A DNA stretch of 64,000 nucleotides from Candidatus Cloacimonadota bacterium (GCA_021734835.1 JAIPIH010000001.1:186001-250000), one strand, 5' to 3'. Shown: positions 53,455 through 62,958, counted from the first letter of the stretch. The notes: a model not told the origin generated them from the letters alone. Numbers and translations are program-made.

Positions 53455-53892
53455 TTATTGGTTTGTATGGCCGAATCCACCACTCCCGCGTTCTGTTGAA
53501 TCCAATTGTTCGGTAACAATAAAGTCTATTGTTTCATGTTGTGTAATGACCATTTGAGCAATACGGGAATGCGATCTGACAACAAAATCATTTTTACCAA
53601 AATTAAATAAAATCACCTTTATCTCGCCACGATAATCAGCGTCGATCGTACCAGGTGAATTCAGTACACCAATCTGATGTTTAATAGCTAAACCGCTTCT
53701 GGGTCTTATTTGAGCTTCAAAACCCACAGGTAATGACACTGCAATACCTGTGCGCACTAGAGCAACCTCACCGGATTTTATTAGGATATCATGATTTAAA
53801 CATGCAGTTAAATCGTATCCAGCCGCGTGCTCTGTCATGCGTAGAGGTATATTTGCATCGGATAATAATTTTTGGATTTTTACTTTTAACAT
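53455..53892 (-). CDS. dut: dUTP diphosphatase
   Basis: 145 residues with the five dUTPase motifs: AAGYDLTA, RPRSGLAIKHQIGVLNSPGT (motifs 2-3), DADYRGEI, RIAQMV and the C-terminal RGSGGFGHT. It hydrolyses dUTP to dUMP. The ATG at 53892 follows AAGGCGG at 7 bases; the longer open frame to 53985 runs through the terminator of the upstream gene and is rejected. Confidence 0.93.
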   Translation of the reverse strand: MLKVKIQKLLSDANIPLRMTEHAAGYDLTACLNHDILIKSGEVALVRTGIAVSLPVGFEAQIRPRSGLAIKHQIGVLNSPGTIDADYRGEIKVILFNFGKNDFVVRSHSRIAQMVITQHETIDFIVTEQLDSTERGSGGFGHTNQ

Positions 53893-53917
53893 TAATTTCC
53901 GCCTTAAAAAATAATAT

Positions 53918-53937
53918 AGGGCTTCGACTGAAGCCCT
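53918..53937 (-). terminator. Rho-independent terminator after the polyprenyl synthase gene
   Basis: Perfect 8-bp stem AGGGCTTC / GAAGCCCT with a 4-base loop, followed on the minus strand by ATATTATTTTTT. It lies between the polyprenyl synthase stop and the dut start, so the two are separate transcription units unless read-through occurs. Confidence 0.75.
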
Positions 53938-53956
53938 GATAGTAATATCTGTATTT

Positions 53957-54853
53957 TTAGAATTTTCTTGTTTCGATAAAGTCACAAAGCATCAATAATA
54001 ATTCAGCTCTATCTTCGTAGGGTGCCAGAAGTTCTTTTGCCTCAGCTATCAGTTTTTCAGCCATTTTTCTAGATTTTTCTAATCCGTAAACAGCAGGGAA
54101 TGTAGCCTTTTTTGCCTTTAAATCCTTACCTGTAGCTTTACCGAGTTTCTCTTGCGAGCCTTCAATATCCAAAATGTCGTCAACAATTTGAAATGCTAAA
54201 CCGATTTTCTTACCGAAAATTTCCATGTTTTTTTCATCTTCTTCGGATGTGCCTGCTAGTTTACAGCCAAAACGAATTGCTAAACTAATCAATCTTCCGG
54301 TTTTATTAGCATGTATATATTCCAAAGTTTCCTTTGAAACTTTCTGTCCTTCGCTTTGGATATCTATTATCTGTCCGGCAATCAGACCTAAATGCCCGGC
54401 ATCTTTTGCTAATTCATGCAAAAATTCTAATCTTAATTTTTTATCAACTTTATCGTCATCGGCGATAGCTTGAAAAGCATATACCAAAAGAGCATCACCG
54501 GCTAATAAGGCAATATCTGAGCCAAAAATAACATGACAGGATGCTCGACCTCTCCTGTAATCAGCATCATCAATTTCAGGAAGATCGTCGTGGATCAAAG
54601 TGTAAGTATGAAGCATCTCGATTGCGCCAGCTACCATTAAAGTTTCAGCGACATCCTGCTTAAAAAGTTTATATGTATTAATTAACAAATAAGGACGAAG
54701 TCTCTTACCGCCGGCAAAGAGGGTGTGACGAATTGCTTTATGTATTTGTTTGGGATACTCATCTTTTCTGGGTAAAAAACGATCTATTGCAATGTTGACT
54801 AATTCCCGTTTTTCCTTTAGATCCTTTTTTAACACCATGTTTTTTGTACTCAT
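53957..54853 (-). CDS. ispA: Polyprenyl (farnesyl/geranylgeranyl) diphosphate synthase
   Basis: 298 residues. GGKRLRPYL, the first Asp-rich motif DDLPEIDDADYRRG and the second FQIVDDILDIEG are complete. The insertion DDxxxxD marks the bacterial (type II) farnesyl/geranylgeranyl synthase group. It supplies C15-C20 precursors, which would feed the polyprenol genes near 14-17 kb. The start overlaps the xseB stop (ATGA), the common xseB-ispA pair. Confidence 0.92.
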   Translation of the reverse strand: MSTKNMVLKKDLKEKRELVNIAIDRFLPRKDEYPKQIHKAIRHTLFAGGKRLRPYLLINTYKLFKQDVAETLMVAGAIEMLHTYTLIHDDLPEIDDADYRRGRASCHVIFGSDIALLAGDALLVYAFQAIADDDKVDKKLRLEFLHELAKDAGHLGLIAGQIIDIQSEGQKVSKETLEYIHANKTGRLISLAIRFGCKLAGTSEEDEKNMEIFGKKIGLAFQIVDDILDIEGSQEKLGKATGKDLKAKKATFPAVYGLEKSRKMAEKLIAEAKELLAPYEDRAELLLMLCDFIETRKF

Positions 54854-55071
54854 ATTTCCTCGTCACTATCCCCTGATTTGGAAAGTTGATCGGTTAATAT
54901 TTTAATTTTATTTTCAACCTTCTCAAGCCTTTTATTACAAGTATCTGCTAGTTTAGAACCTTCTTCAAATAGATTTACGATTGTATCAAGTTCATCCACA
55001 CCCTGCTCTAATGTGCGGACGATCTCTTCTAATCTTAATAACGCAGCTTCGAATTTTATTTTATTTTCCAT
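54850..55071 (-). CDS. xseB: Exodeoxyribonuclease VII small subunit
   Basis: 73 residues. FEAALLRLEEIVRTLEQGVD, LDTIVNLFEEGSKL and CNKRLEKVENKI match XseB well. Partner of XseA, which is not in the window. There is no strong SD before the ATG. Confidence 0.9.
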   Translation of the reverse strand: MENKIKFEAALLRLEEIVRTLEQGVDELDTIVNLFEEGSKLADTCNKRLEKVENKIKILTDQLSKSGDSDEEI

Positions 55072-55095
55072 ATAAATTGTTGTTTTTAGTTATAC

Positions 55096-56034
55096 TTATT
55101 TTTTTGTAATGATGATATCATCTTTGAGTTTATTTAGATACTGAAATGGATTTCGGTATTTAGCATAACGAAGAACTTCAAAGTGTAAATGTGCTCCGGT
55201 TGACCGACCTGAATCTCCCATCTCAGCAATTATCTGTCCTCTTTTGACAAGTTCACCTTTCTTTACGTAAATTTTATGCAGATGTGCATAATTTGTCTGA
55301 TAGCCAAATTTGTGTTTAACAGCGATATACTTTCCAAAATATTTTTGCTGTCCGATCGAGGATATCTTACCATCGGCAACGGCGTATATTGGCGTTCCTG
55401 TTTTATTACCAATATCCAATCCGTTATGAAAGTTTCTATTGCTGGTAATTGGATGTGTACGCCAGCCGTAAGAATCCGAAATGCGGCCATAAGCAGGATA
55501 AATGGATGGTGTGTTAAGATATAATTCATCTTTTAACTCAACCAGATCTTTGAGCTCTTGATGTGTATCGTAATCAAAGTCTATCTTTCCGCGCAATTGG
55601 ATGATTTTATTTAACGTTAAAGAATAATCTTCATTCAAATTATTGTTTAATGATATAAATGTTGTATCAACAATTGGTAATCCACCAACTCCCATTTCTC
55701 TTATTTCTTTATTAATCGCTTTGAAATTTTTATCTGATCGAACCTTGTCTTCCCAATTTTCCATCAATTTTAGTTTAGTCATAATTGAATCAATATCTGA
55801 AGATAATAAAACAAGTTTATCCTTTAAAATCAGGTTCTCTCTGAAAATTTCATTAGCTTTAGCAATTTGAGCTTGGTTTGACACAACAAAATAGATAGAT
55901 CCGGAAAAAAGAAGAAAGAAAAAAACTGTTAAACCGCATAAAAATGTCCCAAATTTTTTGGACAAACTAATATTTACAGGTCTAGACGACTCTGTCGTTG
56001 AAAAAGTTATATGCCATCTTTTTGATACTGCCAT
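55096..56034 (-). CDS. M23 peptidase with N-terminal membrane anchor and coiled coil
   Basis: 312 residues. A cytoplasmic N-terminus is followed by one helix (FLCGLTVFFFLLFSGSIYFV), a coiled coil (~70-180) and a C-terminal M23 domain. Zinc ligands are in NFHNGLDIGNK and HLHFEVLRY, with NYAHLHK between; YGWRTHPIT is the substrate-groove motif. Such anchored M23 proteins trim peptidoglycan and often act with FtsEX or MreB complexes. It is encoded 2.2 kb from the degenerate FtsEX-like pair on the same strand. Confidence 0.88.
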   Translation of the reverse strand: MAVSKRWHITFSTTESSRPVNISLSKKFGTFLCGLTVFFFLLFSGSIYFVVSNQAQIAKANEIFRENLILKDKLVLLSSDIDSIMTKLKLMENWEDKVRSDKNFKAINKEIREMGVGGLPIVDTTFISLNNNLNEDYSLTLNKIIQLRGKIDFDYDTHQELKDLVELKDELYLNTPSIYPAYGRISDSYGWRTHPITSNRNFHNGLDIGNKTGTPIYAVADGKISSIGQQKYFGKYIAVKHKFGYQTNYAHLHKIYVKKGELVKRGQIIAEMGDSGRSTGAHLHFEVLRYAKYRNPFQYLNKLKDDIIITKK

Positions 56035-56149
56035 ATTTCCCCAAATTTTATTTTTTCCATAAATTAATAATTTGAATTAATGTCAAGTTAATTTAGCTTT
56101 ATGCATGTTCCTAAAGTCAACTTGGATCGAGTTTTTTCTAATAAAAATC

Positions 56150-56180
56150 TTGACCTAATTGTACATACATATCCTATAAG
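56150..56180 (+). promoter_or_regulatory. Possible sigma-70-type promoter for the ptb operon
   Basis: TTGACC (56150-56155) and TATAAG (56175-56180) are separated by 19 bases, slightly long. Transcription would start near 56187, before the SD-supported ATG at 56206. This also argues against translation starting at the upstream ATG 56101. Confidence 0.35.
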
Positions 56181-56205
56181 AAAAAAAACAATATTGGAGA
56201 GAATA

Positions 56206-57102
56206 ATGATCAAAAATTTTAATTTAATGATGGAGAAAGTCAGGGATAAGGATAATAGAACTGTTGTTATTGCTGCCGCTCATAGTGAATCGGCTATTAA
56301 AGCAGCCATACTTGCTAAAAAAGAAGGTATCGCAGAAAGTTTGCTTGTTGGTGATAAACAATTTATTGAAAAATATTTAGTTGAAAAATTTCCTGAATTT
56401 GTAAATAAATTTAAAATTATTGATACTGGTCATAATCTTGATTTAGCGGCTTTGAAATCTGTTGAAATAATCAGGGAAGGAAAAGCGGATATCCTGCTAA
56501 AAGGTAAGTGTCCAACTGCGATACTTATTAAAGCAGTTTTAGATAGAGATAAAGGTCTTAGAACAGGGGAAATACTTAGTGATGTAGTTGTTTATGAACA
56601 TCCGGAAAGACTTGTTCTTATGAGTGACGGAGGGATAAATTTGCTTCCCGATATAAATGAAAAGATATCTATAATAAATAATGCTGTTAAGGTCGGTCAT
56701 GCTTTGGAAAACAAAAAGCCAAAAGTTGCTTTGCTGGCAGCGGTGGAAGTTATCAATCCGAAAATGCCGGCAACAGTGGATGCTGATAACATTAAAAAGA
56801 GATTTATTTCTGAAAATATCACAAATTGTCTTGTTGATGGTCCGCTTGCATTTGATAACGCAGTAAGTATAAAGGCTGCAAAAGCAAAAGGGATCACTTC
56901 TGCTGTCGGCGGGAGCGCAGATATACTTATCATGCCAAATATTGAAGCTGGAAACATATTTGGAAAATCTCTTACTTATTATTGCAATTATAAAGTTGCA
57001 CATGTTGTTATGGGGGCTAAAGTTCCTATCCTCATAGCATCAAGAGTAGATACTGCAGAAACAAAATTGTTATCAATTGCCTTAGGTGTTTTGTGTAGTT
57101 AA
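56206..57102 (+). CDS. Phosphate butyryltransferase / phosphate acetyltransferase family
   Basis: 298 residues of the PTA_PTB family. ILLKGKCPTAILIKAVLDRD, GLRTGEILSDV, VLMSDGGINLLPD and NIEAGNIFGKSLTYY are typical for the Ptb subgroup (about 300 residues). It moves an acyl group from CoA to phosphate, giving an acyl phosphate for ATP formation by a kinase not in this window. The ATG at 56206 has GGAG 7 bases upstream; the ATG at 56101 would add 35 unlikely residues. Confidence 0.85.
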   Translation: MIKNFNLMMEKVRDKDNRTVVIAAAHSESAIKAAILAKKEGIAESLLVGDKQFIEKYLVEKFPEFVNKFKIIDTGHNLDLAALKSVEIIREGKADILLKGKCPTAILIKAVLDRDKGLRTGEILSDVVVYEHPERLVLMSDGGINLLPDINEKISIINNAVKVGHALENKKPKVALLAAVEVINPKMPATVDADNIKKRFISENITNCLVDGPLAFDNAVSIKAAKAKGITSAVGGSADILIMPNIEAGNIFGKSLTYYCNYKVAHVVMGAKVPILIASRVDTAETKLLSIALGVLCS

Positions 57103-57104
57103 AG

Positions 57105-57572
57105 ATGAATATTAAAATCCTGTGCTTAGGTAAAACTAAACAAAAATTTGTAAAAGAAGGCATTTCTGAATATGAAAAAAGACTTTCAAAATACATAAAA
57201 ATTGATTGGATGATCATTCCGGATGTAAAATTATGCGGAAGTAATGATATAAATATTATCAAAGAAAAAGAAGCTGAAAGGATTTTGGGGAATTTATCTG
57301 AATCCGCTTATATTATTGCTCTGGATGAAAATGGGAAAGCACTCTCATCTAAAAAATTTGCTGAGTTATTCAGGAAAAAGTTTAGCTTCAGAAAAGAGAT
57401 CATCTTTGTAATTGGCGGTGTATATGGACTTTCTAAGCGAATTACAAGTAAAGCTGATCTTGTTTTGAGCTTTTCCAATTTTACCTTCACACATCAAATT
57501 ATCAGATTGCTATTAACAGAACAAATTTATCGTACTTTCACTATAATAAAGGGCAAAAAATACCATTACTAA
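57105..57572 (+). CDS. rlmH: 23S rRNA pseudouridine-1915 N3-methyltransferase RlmH
   Basis: 155 residues. IKILCLGKTKQKFVKEGISE, YEKRLSKY, then FVIGGVYGLSKRI (knot motif) and the C-terminal FTHQIIRLLLTEQIYR with ending KKYHY match RlmH from end to end. It methylates the ribosomal pseudouridine in the 70S particle. It starts 2 bases after the preceding stop. Confidence 0.93.
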   Translation: MNIKILCLGKTKQKFVKEGISEYEKRLSKYIKIDWMIIPDVKLCGSNDINIIKEKEAERILGNLSESAYIIALDENGKALSSKKFAELFRKKFSFRKEIIFVIGGVYGLSKRITSKADLVLSFSNFTFTHQIIRLLLTEQIYRTFTIIKGKKYHY

Positions 57573-57657
57573 AATAAAGTTTTCTCCCAATAAATATTTC
57601 ATACTGTGAAATAATATTTGCTTTTGTTTTTGTTTTGAATAAGTTATAAGAAAAAAA

Positions 57658-58611
57658 ATGGAGGATATAGTGGAGACAATACAAGATTATGATATTGCCG
57701 TAATCGGAGGCGGGCCAGCGGGACTTGCTGCCGGAGTTTATGCATCCCGCGGAGGATTAAAAACAGTACTCTTTGAAAAAGCTCTTATTGGCGGCCAGAT
57801 CACAACAACTGCTGATGTGGAAAATTATCCCGGTTTCGAAGAGACTTTATCCGGTTTTGATATAACTGATAAGATGAAAAAGCAGGCCGAAAAATTTGGA
57901 ACCGAAATAATACAAGAAAACATTAGATCATTGAAATTTGAAAAGCTGAATAACACTGTTGAAACAGCTTCAGCAAAATACAAGGTTAAAGCAATAATTT
58001 TAGCTACAGGAGCAAATCCCAGTAAGCTGGGTATAGAAGGAGAGGAAAAATATACCGGACGAGGTGTTTCTTACTGTGCTACTTGCGATGGAGCGCTTTA
58101 CAGAGGTAAAACTGTTGCTGTAGTCGGCGGAGGGGATTCAGCAGTTGAAGAGGCGATTTTCCTTACTAAGTTCGCAAAAAAAGTCTATATAATACATAGA
58201 AGAGATAAACTGAGAGCAGTGAAATTAACCCAAGAACGGGCTTTAGGAAATGAAAAAATAGAAGTTGTGTGGGATTCGGTTGTAAAAGCAATAAAAGGTA
58301 CAGAGTATGTCGAAAAATTAGAAATTTATAATAAAAAGACTCAGAAAACCAGTGAATTATCAGTTGATGGTATATTCATCTACGTTGGCATAATTCCGAA
58401 TAATGAACTGGTGAACTCACAGATAAAATTAGATGAACAGGGATTTATTATAACAAATGCTTCAATGCACACTAATATTCCGGGAATATATGCAGCAGGC
58501 GATGTAGTGCAAAAGATATTACGACAAGTTGTTACTGCCGCGGCCGATGGTGCAATTGCAGCTTTTTCAGCAGAAAAATGGCTTGAAGAAAATAAGGATA
58601 AACAATCATAG
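57658..58611 (+). CDS. trxB: Thioredoxin reductase
   Basis: 317 residues. The FAD motif is IAVIGGGPAGLAAGVYASRG, the redox pair is C140/C143 (SYCATCDGALY), the NADPH motif is VAVVGGGDSAVEEAI and the end motif is GIYAAGDVVQ. It is the low-molecular-weight bacterial type. No SD lies before ATG 57658, but GGAGG sits 5 bases before an in-frame GTG at 57670, which may be the true start; TATAAG at 57645 could be the -10 box. Confidence 0.93.
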   Translation: MEDIVETIQDYDIAVIGGGPAGLAAGVYASRGGLKTVLFEKALIGGQITTTADVENYPGFEETLSGFDITDKMKKQAEKFGTEIIQENIRSLKFEKLNNTVETASAKYKVKAIILATGANPSKLGIEGEEKYTGRGVSYCATCDGALYRGKTVAVVGGGDSAVEEAIFLTKFAKKVYIIHRRDKLRAVKLTQERALGNEKIEVVWDSVVKAIKGTEYVEKLEIYNKKTQKTSELSVDGIFIYVGIIPNNELVNSQIKLDEQGFIITNASMHTNIPGIYAAGDVVQKILRQVVTAAADGAIAAFSAEKWLEENKDKQS

Positions 58612-58616
58612 AAATA

Positions 58617-58636
58617 AGGCATCCATTTGGATGCCT
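58617..58636. terminator. Bidirectional terminator between convergent genes
   Basis: Perfect 8-bp stem AGGCATCC / GGATGCCT with loop ATTT, 5 bases after the trxB stop and 20 bases beyond the end of the minus-strand gene. Flanks are AT-rich but lack a long T-run on either strand. Confidence 0.6.
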
Positions 58637-58656
58637 CTATAATAAATATTACTAAT

Positions 58657-58923
58657 TTAAGCTAAAATAAAATCAACTATCTCTTTTCCATCCACATATA
58701 AATATTTTGGTTGCTCTGGTGGTCCTGTTTTTTTTATCTTATCACTGTCACTATCTTCAACATAGCGCCAAATTTCCCACGATTCGCCTTCTCCATCAAT
58801 GCAGAATGTAATTTTCTTTCCAATGAAGTTATCAATAATAAATTGAATCGAAGAAAGCGGTTCCGCCTTTGTAACAGGAACACAGAACTTCTTCTTATCA
58901 TAAACGTACTTCCCTTTTGTCAT
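58657..58923 (-). CDS. Small protein of unknown function
   Basis: 88 residues, soluble, no signal peptide. It contains YVYDKKKFCVPVTKAEPLSS, FIIDNFIGKKITFCIDGEGE and PPEQPKYLYVDGKEIVDFIL. The length, a GGAGG-type SD near the start and its place between a terminator and another gene support it as real. I do not recognise a family. Confidence 0.55.
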   Translation of the reverse strand: MTKGKYVYDKKKFCVPVTKAEPLSSIQFIIDNFIGKKITFCIDGEGESWEIWRYVEDSDSDKIKKTGPPEQPKYLYVDGKEIVDFILA

Positions 58924-58937
58924 TTGTACTCCTCCAT

Positions 58938-59513
58938 TTATTTTTGAATTCTATAAACTGCAAAACTTTCAATATCATCTAACCAGTATATTTTATCTGG
59001 TTTCTCAGAAATTGAAATAACAATTCTACCAAATCTGGCAGTACTTTTTAGAAAACCGCTGGTTATGTCAATTTGAGTCCATTCTTTTTCTGGCAATCCT
59101 TTATCACTGAATTTACCAACTCGTTTCCCTTTGGAATCAAAGGCTAAAAAACGGATAGTAATTGTATCATTAGAATTATAGTTAGTTTTAACAAAAAATC
59201 TGGAATAATAAACGTAATCGGCATCAATTGGAAACGAATCTGAGATAATAGTAATATTCTGCTTCGGAAAATTAACTTTCAGACTACGTGAGCCTGCGTG
59301 AGAATCGGTATTATCCCAGGCTAAATATTCAGGGGTATTTTCCAAGTCAAACCACCCGTCAGGAATTATTTGTGGATCAAATTCATCGTTTTCAAAACCG
59401 GAATTATAAACAACATTTTCCTTATCCTTAATATCCTTCTCTGAGAAGTTCATAACAGAACCCCAAAAACAACTGGATAAGATAGCAAACAACACGAGAA
59501 TAATTTTTCCCAT
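58938..59513 (-). CDS. Lipoprotein with carbohydrate-binding-like jelly-roll domain
   Basis: 191 residues. The lipobox is in LVLFAILSSC. VVYNSGFENDEFDP followed by IPDGWFDL, GSRSLKVNFP, YYSRFFVKTNYN and YWLDDIESFAVY follow the pattern of CBM-type beta-sandwich domains (N-terminal 'NxGFE...P.GW'). The ATG at 59513 follows AGGAAG; the longer frame to 59546 overlaps rodA. Ligand unknown. Confidence 0.65.
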   Translation of the reverse strand: MGKIILVLFAILSSCFWGSVMNFSEKDIKDKENVVYNSGFENDEFDPQIIPDGWFDLENTPEYLAWDNTDSHAGSRSLKVNFPKQNITIISDSFPIDADYVYYSRFFVKTNYNSNDTITIRFLAFDSKGKRVGKFSDKGLPEKEWTQIDITSGFLKSTARFGRIVISISEKPDKIYWLDDIESFAVYRIQK

Positions 59514-59523
59514 AATGACTTCC

Positions 59524-60732
59524 TTAAGCGAAAATACTTCGCTCATTTAAATATTTCAAAATAATACTTATCGAGGCAACATTAATCAAAAGATTTGAAC
59601 CACCATAACTAATAAAAGGTAAAGGGATGCCTGTTGTTGGAACTATACCCAAATTCATCCCTATATTCACAAATATTTGGAACGTGATATAGGCAAGAAT
59701 TCCCACAGAAACAAACCGATGTTCCTTCCTTTTTATTTTCCTGATACTCTTAGAAATTTGATATATGAACAAGAAATATATTATTAAAATAAATGCGCAA
59801 CCAAAAAATCCAAATTCTTCACCAATAACGGAAAAAATGAAGTCTGTATGATGTTCCGGTATAAAATTCATGTTCTTTTGTGTTCCCTGTAAAAATCCTT
59901 TTCCTAATAGACCACCAGAGCCGATGGCTATTTTAGATTGGATAATTTGATAACCGGCACCGAAAGGATCGCGCATAGGATTGATAAAAGTAAGGATCCT
60001 ATTTTGCTGATATTCTTTTAAACTGTTCCAGAAGATGGGAGTTATAAAGAAAAGAAATGTATTGATTACAACAGTAAACCCAATGACCATTTTATCCAAA
60101 TTACTGCGATATAATATCAAAGTTGCTGATATTATATATAAAATAAAAATCCAGATAGAGAAAGAAAAAATTGTACTTAGTATCGGACTTAACATCAGGA
60201 GCAAATAGAATTTTGGAAGATCTGATACTATTAATATTGAAAATGCAATAACAAGAAGTGTTAATGCTGTACCCAGATCTGGTTCCAGCAAAACCAAGGT
60301 AAAGGGTATCAGGGTGACGAGTAAAGTTCGCAGCAGGATTTGACTATCGCTAATATACTGTTTGGAAATCAATTTGGATATTGCTAAAATCGTAAATATC
60401 TTGGCTAATTCAGAAGGTTGGAAATGAACAAAACCAAAACTGAGCCATCTGTGAGAACCTTTTATCTCCGGTAAAAAAAGGACCAAGATCAAAAGTAAAA
60501 TTGCTAATATATAGATTGGGAAGATCATTATATCAATTATTGCATAAGGAGTACGAAATATCAGAATTAATACTAAAATCGAAATAATACTCCAGATGAG
60601 CTGTTTCAGATAAAAATCAGCAAAAAGAAAATGATCGCCTATTCTGTTTGAGGAAGCGGTATAAATTGATATTATTCCAAGGATGATGAGTAATATGAGT
60701 AATCCTAAAATTGGCCATTCAAATCTTTTCAT
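59524..60732 (-). CDS. rodA: Rod-shape SEDS glycosyltransferase RodA
   Basis: 402 residues with about ten membrane helices. IKGSHRWLSFGFVHFQPSEL, LVLLEPDLGTALTLLVIA, QGTQKNMNFIPEHHTDFIFS and TTGIPLPFISYGGSNLLINV are SEDS landmarks, with the catalytic Asp in LLEPDLG. It polymerises glycan strands with PBP2. It overlaps mrdA by four bases. Confidence 0.92.
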   Translation of the reverse strand: MKRFEWPILGLLILLIILGIISIYTASSNRIGDHFLFADFYLKQLIWSIISILVLILIFRTPYAIIDIMIFPIYILAILLLILVLFLPEIKGSHRWLSFGFVHFQPSELAKIFTILAISKLISKQYISDSQILLRTLLVTLIPFTLVLLEPDLGTALTLLVIAFSILIVSDLPKFYLLLMLSPILSTIFSFSIWIFILYIISATLILYRSNLDKMVIGFTVVINTFLFFITPIFWNSLKEYQQNRILTFINPMRDPFGAGYQIIQSKIAIGSGGLLGKGFLQGTQKNMNFIPEHHTDFIFSVIGEEFGFFGCAFILIIYFLFIYQISKSIRKIKRKEHRFVSVGILAYITFQIFVNIGMNLGIVPTTGIPLPFISYGGSNLLINVASISIILKYLNERSIFA

Positions 60733-62480
60733 TCTGCAATCCTTGAATAATATTCAACGATCTTTCTGGTCATTGGTGCACTAACGCTTCCTCCGTGTCC
60801 ACCATTTTCGATAAAAACAGAAAAACCTATAGCAAATTTATCAGCTAAGGCATAACCACTGAACCAGGAATGAGTTTCCTTTCCCATATGGTTTTCAGCA
60901 GAACCTGTTTTACCAAAAACTCTAGCGGTCGAGGAACTGGCTGCAACACCTGTGCCATAGCTTTCGTTGACAATTTTATACAATGAGGTCTGAATCATTT
61001 TAAGAGTTTTATCGGAGATCGGTAGATGCTTCTCTTCAAATACATTCTCATAGGTATGTTCCGCTTCGATCCGCTTATCCAAAATATGCGGCTGTTTCCA
61101 AACGCCATCGTTACCTAACGCTGAATAATATGCACATATCTGTAGTGGAGTCACCAAAATCTCTCCCTGTCCGATTCCTAGATTTACTTTCTGACCAAAG
61201 ATATCAATGTATTTTCCATAGTTTTCAAGGTACCATTTTCTGGAAGGGAAAAATCCTTTACGTTCACTCGGCAGATCAATATTAGTTCTTGAAGAGAGAT
61301 AGTTTTGACTGGTAAATCGGTTTAATTGTTCCAATGTAAATCGAGTGGACAGATCATAGAAGTAAACATCGCAAGAAAATTTCAGTGCATCTACGATCGC
61401 TAACTTGCCATGTCCTTTTTCCCACCAGCAATTAAAATACCTGTTTCCAAACCACATTCCTCCTTCGCATTTAGTAAGCTTAGTTTGCTCATCTATAATT
61501 TTTTCTTCCAATCCCAAGCTGGCAACTATCGGTTTGTAGACTGAGCCCGGAGGGTAAGTTCCCTGGATCACTCTATCCATAAGCGGTTTATCTGGATCAG
61601 AAATTATCTGATTCCACTCATTTGTAGAAATGCTGCTTGTAAAAATGTTCGGGTCGAAATCCGGTTTACTTAAGTAAGCTAAAATCCCGCCTGTTTTAAT
61701 GTTCATAACTACGACAGCACCTTTTTTATTTTTAGGAAAGATAGTATTAACATATTTCTGAAGGTCGTTATCGATTGTTAAGATTAGATTAGCGCCATTT
61801 TTAGGTGTTTTTTGCAGATTATGTTTAAAGAATTCGATGTTATGTCCGCTAGCATCAACTTGGAGTATCTGCTGACCATTTTCTCCGCGTAAAAATTGTT
61901 CATAATATTTTTCTAACCCGGTCTTTCCGATGAAACTATTTGGAGAATATCCGCTCACGTTTAGTCTTTTGAATTCTTCTTCTGTGATGCGTCCGGTATG
62001 ACCGGTAAAATGGTTTGGATAGAGATAATCTCTGACTCTCTCGGCTTTAAAAAGTAAAGAAGGGTAATAATTCAGCTGTTCAGATATATACACCATTTTT
62101 TCATAAGATACGTTTTGAATTAATAAAATATCCTGATATGAGCGATAACGATTTTCATAAATAATTTTTTCAATTTCTTCTTTGGTTTTTTCAAAATTAG
62201 CGCAAATTACTTCGATGACTTTCTCTTTATCTTTTATCTTACCCGGTCTTATATAGAGATTATAGGAGGCTTTATTAAGTACAATTGGCCGATATTTCCG
62301 ATCGTATATTTCGCCGCGAATAGGATATACTGTCTGAATCCTAAAAATGTTCTTTTCAGCAATATTCTTATACTTATCTCCTTCAATGATCTGTAATTTA
62401 AAAGTAAAAAAAAGCAATGATCCAAAAATAGATATTATTGCTAATTCAATATAATCTGAGCTTATAATTTTTTTAAACAT
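60729..62480 (-). CDS. mrdA: Penicillin-binding protein 2
   Basis: 583 residues. An N-terminal membrane helix is followed by the dimerisation domain (PIRGEIYDRKYRPIVLN, YSPNSFIGKTGLEKYYEQFL). The transpeptidase domain has TYPPGSVYKPIVASLGL (catalytic Ser, SxxK), FSCDVYFYDLS (SxN position as SCD) and VFGKTGSAEN (KTG). It cross-links peptidoglycan during elongation with RodA. It overlaps mreD by 8 bases. Confidence 0.92.
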   Translation of the reverse strand: MFKKIISSDYIELAIISIFGSLLFFTFKLQIIEGDKYKNIAEKNIFRIQTVYPIRGEIYDRKYRPIVLNKASYNLYIRPGKIKDKEKVIEVICANFEKTKEEIEKIIYENRYRSYQDILLIQNVSYEKMVYISEQLNYYPSLLFKAERVRDYLYPNHFTGHTGRITEEEFKRLNVSGYSPNSFIGKTGLEKYYEQFLRGENGQQILQVDASGHNIEFFKHNLQKTPKNGANLILTIDNDLQKYVNTIFPKNKKGAVVVMNIKTGGILAYLSKPDFDPNIFTSSISTNEWNQIISDPDKPLMDRVIQGTYPPGSVYKPIVASLGLEEKIIDEQTKLTKCEGGMWFGNRYFNCWWEKGHGKLAIVDALKFSCDVYFYDLSTRFTLEQLNRFTSQNYLSSRTNIDLPSERKGFFPSRKWYLENYGKYIDIFGQKVNLGIGQGEILVTPLQICAYYSALGNDGVWKQPHILDKRIEAEHTYENVFEEKHLPISDKTLKMIQTSLYKIVNESYGTGVAASSSTARVFGKTGSAENHMGKETHSWFSGYALADKFAIGFSVFIENGGHGGSVSAPMTRKIVEYYSRIAE

Positions 62481-62958
62481 TGATGCTGATCTTTATTTTC
62501 TCTGAAAGTGATAAAATATAGATAATTAGTATTGAAACAAAAGTATTATAAAAAATAGAAAGAAGAAGGTATAAAAAAAAAGATTCTAAATTCTGGGAGG
62601 CAAATAGGTGGTATAAGTAAAAAATTATGTAATATAAAAAATTCAAGAATAAAATACTCAAACTCACAATGATAAACCGCTGCTTATTAATACTTGTTTG
62701 AAATTTACAAACAAAGTAAACTATAATAATAAATGCAATTGAGTTTAGTCCAAGTAAAGGCGGGTACATAACATCAAGTGCGAGTCCCAGAAAAAAAGCA
62801 ATTGGGAAAAGTGATTTAGCATTAATACGTATACCTGCAAAAGCAAAATAAGCAATAAAAAAATTAGGAATGATCGAATAAATAGTAAAATAAGGTGCTA
62901 TAATAAGCTGGAGGTAGAGTATAAAAACCCCTAATAAGATCATTTTGAATACTTTCAT
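62473..62958 (-). CDS. mreD: Rod-shape protein MreD
   Basis: 161 residues with five or six membrane helices (ILLGVFILYLQLIIAPYFTI, FFIAYFAFAGIRI, SLFPIAFFLGLALDVMYPPL). The segment 'GLALDVMYPPLLGLNSI' matches the MreD GxxxDxxxxxxxGxxal pattern. It is a membrane part of the elongasome. Unusually it is separated from mreC by the F420-ligase-like gene; all are overlapping or nearly so. Confidence 0.85.
   Translation of the reverse strand: MKVFKMILLGVFILYLQLIIAPYFTIYSIIPNFFIAYFAFAGIRINAKSLFPIAFFLGLALDVMYPPLLGLNSIAFIIIVYFVCKFQTSINKQRFIIVSLSILFLNFLYYIIFYLYHLFASQNLESFFLYLLLSIFYNTFVSILIIYILSLSEKIKISINV

Noticed and set aside
53893-53985. N-terminal extension of dut
   Set aside because: It would be translated through a clear terminator hairpin, and the ATG at 53892 has a good SD and gives the normal dUTPase length.
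56101-56205. Longer start for the phosphate butyryltransferase
   Set aside because: Adds 35 residues with no family match and overlaps a likely promoter; the ATG at 56206 has GGAG at good spacing.
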